Part shown: positions 49,701 through 61,700 of the stretch, one piece after another
Layout of the letters: the number at the start of each line of letters is the position of its first letter
Numbering within the stretch: position 1 is the stretch's first letter
NCBI GenBank assembly: GCA_963922205.1
Contig: CAWUHX010000004.1
Location: 2,604,001 to 2,668,000, forward strand
Direction: 5' to 3'
DNA: 64,000 nt
Source: Romanomermis culicivorax
Lineage: Eukaryota > Nematoda > Enoplea > Mermithida > Mermithidae
Program-made: the position numbers and the translations under genes
Notes under the pieces: generated by a model
Database searches by the model: none
What the model saw: only the letters and a program-made list of their open reading frames with translations
What the model was told of the DNA's origin: nothing

Positions 49701-52700
49701 CAGGGCACAACCAAGGAGTTTATTTTGGGGTATTCACATGTGAGCGATTTCCCAAGTGAACGATTCTAAAGTGAGCGATCCTCAAGCGAGCGATTCTCAA
49801 GTGAGGGATTCCCGATTGAGCGAATTCACAAATGAGCAAATTCCCAATTCAGCGATTCCAAACAAGCGATGGGAAATGTAATGTTTTCTTCACATTTGCC
49901 TGTTTTACCTCATATTTTTCTTTCTATGTATTTTTTTTCTTTCGTTTTCTGTGTGTATTGTTTATTATTTTCGTTTATGCATGTTTTTACGTTTTCATCT
50001 TTTGTCTATGCTCTCTTTCATTTTTTCTTTTTCGTCACCTCAGTTTTTCTTTTTTTGCTCATGACACAATACATTACAAGTTATCATTTTAGATAAGCGC
50101 AGTCTCCCGTATAATTGTTGAACATTTTGGCATGCTTGAGTCCTTCATCCTTGTAAGTGTGAAAATCTTGATAAAAAATATAAACAAAAGAATACAGAAA
50201 GAAAGAAAGCATCAGCAAAAAGAAAACGTCAACAAAGATGAAGACATTAAGAATGTGTGAAAATAGGTAGGAAAGCATTGGAAAAAGAAAAAACATGAAA
50301 AAAGTGATAAGAAAGAAGAAGCAAGATAGAGAAAGCAGCAAGGAAGAAATAAAAAATAATGTGAAAAAGAACAAAAAAGAAAGAATCGGGAGAATAGAAA
50401 AAAGATAAAGATAGAAAAGTAAAGTAAAAGCAAAAAACTAAGATGAAAATCAGATAAGAATGATGAAAAATCACGAAAGATAGAATTAAATAGGAAATAC
50501 GGCGTTCCAAATTGTATAACAATTACATGGAGATAATGCTTATTAAAAATGACAACTTGTAATGTATTGTTTCATGAGCAAAAAAAGAAAAAAGTAGATG
50601 ACAAGAGAAAAGAAAATGAAACAGAGAAGAAACAGAAGACAAAAATGCCAAAACATACATAAACAAAAACATAATTGCAACACACAGAACGGAATAAAAA
50701 ATAAATATATACAAAGAAAAATATAAGGTAAAGAAGGAAATGTGAAGAAAATGTTATTGCATTCTCTATTGCTCGTTTGGAATCGCCCAATTGGGAATTT
50801 GCTCATTTGTGAATTTGCTCACTTGAGAATCGCTGACTTGGGAATGGACCGTTTTTTTTCTTACCTGGGCAAAATATCTATGCCCTGCTGCATAAACGCT
50901 GATAATGTGAACCACAAACAATTATAGACGGAAAAATCGTTGGAAATTGTGAACGTGCCTTGGCACGCTTCTTCGACTCGCCATTCGTAGGGCGAAAATC
51001 TCGAAACCAAAAATAGAACGACCGAAATGCCGATATAAGCGAAAATGATATACATCCACACTTCGTTGCTCAACGGATGCATGAAAGAAAAAATGGTAAA
51101 TTCCGAAGCGGCCGGTTTACGGATCATGATGCTCAATCCTGTACTCAAAAATGGTTTGCTAAAATCGACGACTTGTTGCCTAGCCCGGGTGATTGTCAAA
51201 GAAGCCACGGCCATGTCCGCTCTCTGTGAAGAAACGCGAGTATATGAAGTCATCTGCACAAAAGTTTGCATGAATAGATTCCATGAGCTTCAGGAGTGAA
51301 AAGCTAAACTCATAAAGACGGATGTACGATAGCATTTGATAGTGTCAGAGGGTCGATTTAGCGATCATACTCTCATTGACACCCATAATCTGTTTTTCTT
51401 GAAATAATGTTAAAAGTAAAATTTGGAAGCAAGTACTTTTTCGCTTTTTTACAATTTCCTGCTGAATCTATGACGCATGCGAATCGAAACTTGTAAGCCT
51501 AACCGACTAACCATTATTGTCAAGCAGAGCCGTGCCTTGGGGGGTGCGAAGGGTACAGCCGCACCGGGCTGCAAAGAATTAGGGGCTGCAAAAACTTAAC
51601 TGACCTAAGTTTGTACTTTGTATACATATATTGTACACTATATGTATGCTAGACAATGCGAACACGAATAAAAATAATAATGTGCACTTCTGTGTAACAG
51701 AAAATTTGATGTTTCATCATTCACTAGGGGCCGCAAGAACTTGAGCTGAACTAGCTTACATACGTGTCATACTGTACTGTACGTGTATGCTCGACAAGGC
51801 AGGAGCACGCCTTTGTGTTTCACTGTGTAAAGTCTGTATCAATAGTTTTACACATTTGTCTGTATGTATCTCAGCACGTATTTAACTGTTTCCTATAATG
51901 TTATCATACTCGCCAGCTTCACGTTGTATTGTATGTAGATTACTGCTGTTTTTTACTAATCTTTGCGGCCTTCCATTTTGCCTTACTTGTGATTTTTAAA
52001 AGTTTTTCACGCATAACTTTTTTGCTAATGTACAAACGCTTGTTACTTTTGTCCCCTTAAGCGATATCAAATCGAGCTCCAGCTTATGAAAGTTCATGTT
52101 ATGATCTTTTGAATAACATACATATTGGTTCTTCGCAACATACACAGTCTTATTCTTTTGCTTTTAAAATCAAACAATTTTGGCATCTGAATTCTGAAAC
52201 ATGGTAAATTCTTAACGAGTTGAATGATTGCTAATCGTTGTTCATTTTTCATTACATAAACGCAGTTATCATGGCAGTATTTTGACTATTTCAAGTTTAA
52301 AAATTATGTTGCTTCTACATAGTAGCTGCATAATGAATTTTCAGCCCAAAAGGCTCGAAAAATATTGCTGTGAATATGTTATTTGTTCGTTTTTAAAATT
52401 TTTTTGTATACTTGTATACGTAGCCACAGTATCGTTCAGTAATGTGTGAATTCAGTTGGACGTAATACACATAGAAAATTTCGTTGCCTCGCCTATGCTA
52501 TTCTTTATGTATCCTGATTCGTGATGCAAGAAAAAAACTTTTTTCTGCAATATGAGATGTGCAACACCAATAATTTCCCATTTAAGACTTATTTCACGTG
52601 AAAATGACTGCATAGACGTTTAGGACTGTATAGATGTATATACCTACTAATTTTAAAAAATAGGGCCGCAAAAATCTACTTCGCACCGGGCCGCAAAAAT

Positions 52701-55700
52701 CCTTGGCACGGCCCTGTTGTCAAGTATTCAATTAAAAATCGTCCAGTAAAAGTTTCATGTGAACCACTTGGAGAAAGGTATTTGTTTTTGTCATTCTTGA
52801 ATTTGAAGCATTTTATAAAAAAGACTATAGATTATGACGCGTCACCCGGAGACTAGACATTAGGACGCAGGACATTAGGATGCAGAACTAAGACCAGAGG
52901 GCACGATGTTGCTAAAAGGCTTCTCAAAAATAACTGAATTTATGGTTTTCTATATAATCAATCATTGAGAAGGTCATGCTGACGGGTATTATGAACTATT
53001 CTGGAGACTAGTCACATGGAAGTGGAATGGGAACTGAAGAATCTTGAACGTCTCCGGGTCAGTAAATATGTGTGACCGGACATTAGAGCGCGGACATCAG
53101 AGCGCAGGCACATTAGAGCGCAGGACAATAGAGCACAGGGACAATAGGCCGCATCTATTGGTTCGAAAAAATTTTAACCAACTTTCCGTGATCTGCCATG
53201 AACGCGAATTTTAAATTGCTTTTGAACATAAAAAAAGAATACTGAGCGAGTAGCTTTATTTCAAAAGCTGACAAAAAATTCTGTGTGTGTGATTCTGAAT
53301 GCGAGTTAGCAACTCAAGATGAATTCGAAAATAAAAAAATGAAACAATTTTATTCGAAGCTTCAAAGGTCAAATATCTGCGATTTTTTTGCAACCTTTGA
53401 CAAATACTCCATGGTGGAAAAATGTTTTGGCTTTGACCTGAACTTCTTCAGAGACACGAAAAAATTAAACAAAGCATTTTTGGCCTGAAATGTACTTATT
53501 TTTCAATGTTTTTATTTTCATTTCTTTATTTTGCTCTGATCTAATTTTTCTGTGCTCTACTGTCCATGCTCTGTCGTCCAGTGCTCCAATGTCCTTGCGC
53601 TCTATTGCGCCTATCTGTTAATGTCCTGCGCTGCATTGTCTCAGTGGCAGACGCAAAAAAAATTTCGGGGGAGGGGCGGAAATTTTTTATTTACAATTTT
53701 TATATTTTTGTTAAATTGTTCGCTTCGACATGCAAACGATTTTTTCTTTTTTTTCTTAAAATTTTTCCTAACTAAGACAAAAGAAAAAAAGAACGAAACA
53801 ACGGGGCCACTGGTGAGAAAATAGAGGATAGATGAAACCAAAAAAATTCGAAAAAAAGTTAATTTTGGCCAAAGTATTTAATTAAGTTTTGTAGATTTCT
53901 GATAATTTGCGTTTAATCATTATCTTGATAATTTTTATTTTTAGACCATGAGTTTAGGAGGCGTGGCTGCTCCCGCCCCTGCATCCGCTACTGTATTTTC
54001 TCTAACGTCCGTGCTCTATTGTCCTGTGCTCTATTGTCCTGCGCTCTTATGTCTCCGCGCTCTAATGTCCGTGCTCTACTGCCCCGCGCTCTAATGTCTC
54101 GGTACCGTAAATATGATGGTTCAGTAAGGCTTGGATTTAGGTTGGCATCAGGCTTAGGCTTAGTCTTTTTTAGGCTTAGGCTTAGGCTTAGGCTTAGGCT
54201 TACGCTTAGGCTTAGGCTTAGGCTTAGGCTTAGGCTTAGGCTTAGGCTTAGGCTTAGGCTTAGGCTTAGGCTTAGGCTTAGGCTCAGGCTTAGGCTTAGG
54301 CTTAGACTTAGGCTTAGGCTTAGGCTTAGGCTTAGGCTTACACTTTTACATTGTGCTAAAAACTTGCATTGCGCAACATATTATTTCAACTTGGTTATGA
54401 GACGTTAGAGTTAATGGGACATTGATGCTAACAGGAAAGTGTCCATGCGACCTAATATCTTGCATCGCAATGTCCTGCATCCTAATATCTCACAGCCGTA
54501 ATGTCCTGTTCATCCTAATGTTCAAACGGTTTTGTACCATTATAGACTGCTTTCTGCAGAAGAGACTGCCGGCTCACCCCAAAGGAGTCTATCGTGTAGC
54601 ATATGCTAAGTCTCCTTTGAGTAAACCTGTATCCTGTTAGAGGAAGTAATTCGGAACTGCCTATAATTTATTAAGTCTATGAAATTCACAGATTTTCCGG
54701 AACCCAAATCGTACCTCTGGGATCGATCACATTCTGGTGTAGCTTCTAAGTTCCATGGTAATGTATTCTACATATTATATGATTCCCGGAATCACTATAG
54801 CCACTGTCTCACTTCAGCCATTAAGATATCAATAGGCATCCCACAATAGCCGACTGTCTCAGTACAGCCATCATCTCGCAACACCCACTAACGATTTACG
54901 AGTGTTTATATGTCATGGAATATACCACCAGTATATTTGACCAGAGATCCCATAGTCATTTCAGGCAACTTTTTAGTATTACCAATTAAGTAGTACTACC
55001 AATCGGTAATCAGCATTCGTAAGAATATCGAAAAAGCGGATATTAGCCTTTTATTGTTCAATATTGGTGGCTGTTGTGAGACAGTGGCTATAGTAGAACA
55101 TTCCCATGTTGTTTGACTGGTGGCCATAGTGGGATATCAACTGATACTTCGGTGGCTAAGGTGAGACAGTGGCTACAGTGGTGCGGTAGTTATTGTGGAG
55201 AGTGGCTGTAGCGAGACACAATCACGTTAACCACCCATAACTCCACCAAAAACGACGGTACACCATTTTAAATCAAGATTTTGAATACATCTCATCGGGA
55301 TCAATCGATCGAAATCAAATTAGCAGCGATACAGACGAAAAAAAAGTCCTGCTGGTTTTGAAAAAAATGGGGTCAACACCGCCAATGTATGCTTAAAATC
55401 CCTAATTGAAACTCTGCTATTATTTGAATCAGCTGATTGGATCTTCAAATTCAAAGAAAAAGCCGCCAAAAAATATTAACCCCGGCCATTAGCTCGCCGA
55501 TCATGCCGTCCCACGTGCCATCTTTTTTCTCGCTGCCAAACTTTCCATCTGGGCTGAGGACTATGTCGTAGTCGAAATTTTCTATTTTCTTCGACAATAA
55601 ATTGATCAAATCCATGGCGTATCCTTCGTATTTGTCTTTGGGGGGCAATTTTTCGTGATTTTCTTTCAGCATCACAAAAGGTCGGCCCTGAAAACGGATC

Positions 55701-58700
55701 AAAAAAGGAAAGAAGGAAAATAATGTATGAAATAGTGCTTGCTTTCGAGTTTCAGTATTTATAAGAAATGCAAAATGTTGTGTATTTAGTAATTATATTA
55801 TGACTATAGGAACTAAATTTCGGGGAACTCTTCATAGTTTGTAACTAGAAAATTCAAAATTTTCATATTTTTCGTACAAGTTTTATTGAATTCCGAGAAT
55901 TATATGCTATAAAAGATAGATTTTTATTAAGATCAGATTGTCCATCATCAGATAATGGCAACCATTTTATGAATGCTTCAAGTCTTATGATGGCCCATTT
56001 AACGCAAGAACTATTGAACTTGAAAGTTCACTCATCACGATTTTCGTAACCCATCAAATGTGGTCCTAAAGAACAGTACATCATGAGGCGTGCTCATCCA
56101 CAGTGAACCACTGCTTTTTCAAATCATTTCACTTTTATTTTAACTGGGTGATCATAAGTCTTCAGCTACAAAGCACGGAATATAAGAAGGACCATTTGAA
56201 AAAATCGAGATATCTTGAAAAAAATCGAGGTGGCATCTTGAAAAAATCAACATGGCATCTTGAAAAAAATCAAGATGGCATCTGGGCAAAAAAATCGAAA
56301 CGTAAGACTTTTTTGATGATTTACCTTTTTTTAAGAGCATCGCAATTTTTTCAAGTGCAACGCATTTCTTCCAGATAATCTTGAAGAAAAATCAAGATGA
56401 CAGCGAAAAAATCGAGATGTCATCTTGAAAAAAAACGAGATGGTATCTTAAAAAGATCAAGATGGTATCCTGACAAAAAATAAAAATCTCATCTTGAAAA
56501 AAATCAAGTCATTAGAGAATGGAAATCAACCAATCAAACGTATTGCTCCGTCCTATATGTTCATATATACGGGTACCATGAATTTGAGGTGACAGCCTGT
56601 TGGCGGAGGGCGGCCTTGGTTTTTGTGGCGGGTGACAGATTCGGGAGGTTATTATTTCGCACAGGGAATCCGATCGACACATTGGTTTTTCATACAAACT
56701 ATTTGTCGAGATTTTCTAGAGAAATGTCAAAAGTGCTTGTTTTTAACCCAAAATGGAGTTATTTCGGACAAGGATTCAAATCTTCGTTTTTGTGTCGACT
56801 TCCTGAGCAGGTAGGGATTGGCTTTGGAACAGCCGAAAAAGTTTAAAATTTTGACTATTTTCCATAATTACTGCATTTTGGCTGAAAACGACTTTTTTTG
56901 ACGTTTTCATGGAAAACATCAAAAATTTGAAAATGTTTGTGATAAATCATAATATTCATCGAATTCCTTGTGCAAAAAAACCCGCCTGCGCCAACCCCTG
57001 TTCAAACCAAGAGCGTCCTCTGCTTGCGTGACCTCAAAAATCATCTTTGATGGATTCTGGTTTATTATAAAAACATAGGAGGTGAAGCAACGCCTTTGAT
57101 TGGCTAGTCTCGGAAATTTTCATCCACTGATATGCCGTCCATGTTAATTTTTTTCAAGATGACATCACGGTTTTTTTATAGGATGCCATCTTGAACTTTT
57201 CCGGGATCTTGATTTTTTCATGATTATCTTGAAAAAACGCGGGGAAAATGAAAAAATTTGCTTGCAAAAAAAATTGTGATGCACATGAAAAAATTTGAAC
57301 CTCAAAAATCTACTACACCTTCATTTTTTTGCGATGGATCTTGAAAAAATGTTGTGCATCGTGTTCGAATTTTTTTCAAGTGATAACAAATTTTTCCAAG
57401 AGGCTTTTCTTGTATTCCGTAACAGAGACTTAAGCATAATGTAAAATATCAATAAAAGTCTTTACCATCAATGAAAATGGGATGAACTAACATCGGAATT
57501 CTTAGCTCCAATAATCCTGAGAAAATCACAGTTCTAGGATTTTTGGAACTTTTCCGAATTTTCAATATTTCCTTAACTGAAGACTGCCGAATAATCCAAA
57601 ATTGATCCAACATTGATTTAAATCATAAAAAAATCATCTCTCTTAGCGTTTTTAATTCAGAACCCAATCGTTCACCAGTATTTTCTCAGAAATTATAAAT
57701 CTTTCGAGAATCTGTCCAAAAATAAACAGCAGAAACCAGTGATTTCACTGCAAGCTATATCAGTGTGAATTTTGAAGTTGTACGAAACTCTGGAATACAA
57801 TATTAAGCAAATTTTTCTATATAATGAAAAATGCTGAACCTTGGATGCATTCTGTTTGATGTGTAGTAGCCGCTTATGGGCCACGTTTTGCAATGTTCAA
57901 GTGATGTTATAATAACCCAACTAATTTAAAAACTTAAAAAATAAAATATTACAGTAAAAGTTTTACGTGAACAACTTTTACGACACTACTAGTCTACTCT
58001 CTTTGAAATGGCAGATACAGCGAACCGATGACAGCAAGTTCAAATCCGAACATGTAGTATGTTACTGTAATCAATGTGAAAGATTTTCACGTCCATAGGC
58101 GGAAAATTTCTTCCAATAATCTGTTCAAATGACCTTACGTATCGGAACAATTACACCAAAATCGAAAATTGATAAGCACAATGATTTCGTCCGATTTTGA
58201 TTTCTTCTTTTTCATGCAGAAATTTACATATTTCCTATAGTAAAAAGCTTTTCACTCAATGAAAATTGCGGGTCAAATTGAACTTACTTTTTTTTGTTGT
58301 TGTATGTGTCATGTAAGAGTAAATGGAATGTGTTTTTTTTCATTCCTGCAATCATTTTATATTAAAAAACGGATGACAGGGTTTTGAATCAAGAGCATTT
58401 CATGAGCCTCACATGGATGTAAGTTACTTGAGTATCTTCAATTGTCTATGAAAAACATAATTTATACTTTCCACTCATAAACATGATCCAAACGTTCAAG
58501 AACTCACCAGCGCAGTTGTTATATTCAACTTTCTGTTAAACGATCGCATAACTTTCGCTCTAGTCCTTTCATAGCTGACCCTAGCTTTGCTTGTCAATAG
58601 TCCAATTTGATCTTTCCAAACGAAGTTCTATAAAAGGTTAGTAAAATGTCAAAATACTTACATTTGCATAGAATCCATTGAAAATTGAGAATCTTATTCA

Positions 58701-61700
58701 TATTTCATTTTGAAATATAATGCTAGTAAAGATCTGCACATGGCATGAGGATGAAATTATACCCCATGTTATAAGCGTGGTCAAACTTTCGGCTGTTAGA
58801 ATTGTTGAAAACGATAATCATCAAAGAATCTGTATAATCAAACAGAAGATTCCTTAAATACTTCTGAATTCAAGTTATGCTTCGATCTCGCTGCATAATG
58901 AAATATAATCAGAATTCATGAACTGCACGAGGACACTTGTTGAAGAGTTTCCTGTGTGCAATCGAAAATGACCTACCAGAGGTCAATGACGAGGAAGATA
59001 TGACAAAAATATGGCTAGATTCCACACTCATGGACTCTGCTATGGGACGTTGTATTAAAACATGACTATCCCTTGGAACAATAATGGTCGGCTGGAGCAG
59101 TCATCAGCGTTGGATAACTTCCTGGGTGGTGACAAAACCGTCCCACTAGTGGTCACTGATGTGATCGTTGTGACCTTTACTACCAGGGCACAAAAAAATG
59201 GTCAGGTTCGGAACTCGTGAACTGACTTAAGACTGGCTGCAGCAGCCACCTCAACTGTGGTGTGTTGCAAATGGACAGCACCTTTCACTTGGATTGGTGG
59301 GCTGTGATGGTTAGAGCTTCCGGATGGTAGCCGCAAGGTCCCCGGTTCAAATCCCAGAGTGAACCTAACTTTTACTGAATACCTGAGCAACAGGAATAGG
59401 TTGCCTCAATACTGGTGGCAGCTAACAAGAATGATCTGTTGACCTTGGCGTTATCAGCACCAAAAAAAAATTGCAGACTTCTTCGAGCTGCAGCTGAAGT
59501 TGTGGTTGACTGAGCATAACTTTTACTTAGGACCTGTTGGGGATGCACTTACGGTAGCAGGCATCCCATCCATGCAAATTGTGAAAATGGTGAGAAAGCG
59601 TCATTACGTGGGCATGACTGCCTTTATAAGGCAATATGTGATACATGATGATCATTCTTATAATTTTATGTTTATTTTGTGCGAGCCGCCCGTCCGCCAG
59701 CCTTTGTTATTGTCCTTTTTCGCCAATAAAGTGGGACGGCCGATTGTTGTTTATTTATCGATTGTTTGGTGGCAATCGAGATTTATATTGGGCCCTATAT
59801 ATTTTTCTGCAGCAGCGTCTCACATCCCCGACTTTTACGAGAACTATTGGGTAAGGTTCTCTGGAGTATTCTGCTAGTTTTTCAGGTGCAAGCTGTTGGA
59901 TTCCAGTTGCTGTATAGCAACTGAAGGTTGTGTTTATTTCTGCTAGAGAACTGTTGCACTGTGTTTAGTTGATTACTAATAGGAAGCTCCTTTGAGTGAC
60001 CTACAGTAGTCGATTAGGTACAAGCCAATAGGACTTGAGTTATATTGCTGACATCCTCGGACTTCAGCAGAGATATAAACATAACAGACCCGAGCAACAG
60101 GAATATGTTGCCTCAAAACTAGTGACCCTTGACGCAAGGCCCCAGATTGATGTCCCAGACCGAGCCTAGCTTTTACTGAAGACCTCAGCAATGAGAACAG
60201 GTTGCCTCAACAACTGGGAGAAACATCAGTCCTACGGGCAAAGTATCGCATTGCAACGCCCTTCCCTTCTAGAGTGGCAGCGAACACCTAGTACAGTCAT
60301 GGTGTTGAAGAGCTTCCTGTGTGGCGCCAGAGCTGGTGTTGTAGTGATGCATCCGACTGTTCATCTTCATCACACCACATGTGTCGCACTCACCACCATC
60401 ACCACCACAATCACAGATTGCAAAACATGCATGTGGCTCGGTTAATGCAGTTGGGTAGGGCATCTCCCTTGTATGTGGAAGGTCGAGGATTCAAGCTCCT
60501 CACAGAATGTTATCTTCCTGACATTCTGGCCATGTGGATTTGGACGTTCAACACTGTTTCACCATTGGGTAGTGTCGAGCTAAGTGTGACCATTCCGAGC
60601 AGGACTCAACAAAAAGAACCGGATTTTGCACGAGTGGACTGGAAAAAGACATCTGTCCTATAGGAGAAACGTTTTTTTTTAATTTTTGAGAGTAAGCCAA
60701 CCCATTTTTGTATAGCCGGAAAGTCAGGCTTTACAGGACTATATGGTCATATAAGTGCCCACCTTATATGACAGGTGGTATTTGGGTGCTTTTTACCACC
60801 TAGTGGAGGCCGCATTCCACACTGACAAGCAGGACTTGTTCGGCTACCTACCTCATAATGGAATAGGGCCACCTCCTCATTCGCTGCACTATCGCCAAGA
60901 TGCTATCTGGGCCCAGTAGATCCCAGCAAGCAGCATTCCAAGCTCGTCTATGCAATTTGTCTACTTTAAAAGGATGAAAGGCCGTGTCTGCGGCCAGCTA
61001 CCAGAAATCCATTTTTAGGTTACATCGAAATCAAACGCTCAAGCAGCTATTAAAGGTCGTCCAGGATGGGTCAGACCTGACCCAGCACTGGTCACTGTCG
61101 AGCTCAAAAAGTAGGTAAGGTTCAGAACTTGTGGACTGGGAGAAACACCATTCCTACGGGAGACGCTTTGTATTACAAAATCCCTTCCATTCAAAGCAGT
61201 GGTGGGCACCTGGTAAAGTTAACAATCTTGGAGGGCTTCCAGGGTGGCATCAGAGTTAAACCACAGCTGACCAGTTCACAATCAGGTGTCACCATCTCGA
61301 CAAGGGCTCAACACACACTCAAAAAGTATCCCCTCTTACTGTAATACTTGACACTGCTCCGGATGTACCGGGTATTCCCATATACTCCAACTCTATCAAA
61401 TTCACGTAGAAATTTTTGCGAAACCCGTTGTCGTCGAACTCGATGTCGCCGGTTAAACCCCTAAATTGAACGTCGCGCAATCTGGCCGCGATTTTTTTCC
61501 CATTGACCAATGGTAAAAATGGTCGCTCTGGGTGTAGGACGTCATCGGATGGGATACAATAAACGCCCCTGTAACCTCCGTTGTACATTTTCTCTTTACG
61601 AAACATGCTTTTGGGGAAAATATCCTCGGCTAAATCTGGAAAAATTAAAAGTTACTGTATGTGAATTTTATGCAATAATAAGGACATTTCACCGTTATTG

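Larger units (their letters stand above)
52841..54540. mobile_element. Outer B-like foldback enclosing copy 2
   Basis: CATTAGGACGCAGGACATTAGG-type units at 52855-52895 are mirrored by TCCTGCATCCTAATG-type units at 54420-54535, outside B copy 2 and the TTAGGC array. This suggests a B-subfamily element into which the inner copy inserted. Ends are approximate and no clean duplication was found. Confidence 0.5.
58970..61320. repeat. Cluster of SINE-like and composite repeats
   Basis: Recurring modules, among them TTCCTGGGTGGTGACAAAAC, GACCATTCCGAGCAGGAC and AACTGAAGGTTGTGTTTA, also occur at 21700-21800, 28690-28890 and 30560-30790. The stretch is therefore a stack of dispersed repeats within the receptor intron between exons b and c. 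A block at about 59535-59875 containing AATAAAG may be an LTR but has no proven ends. Confidence 0.55.
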
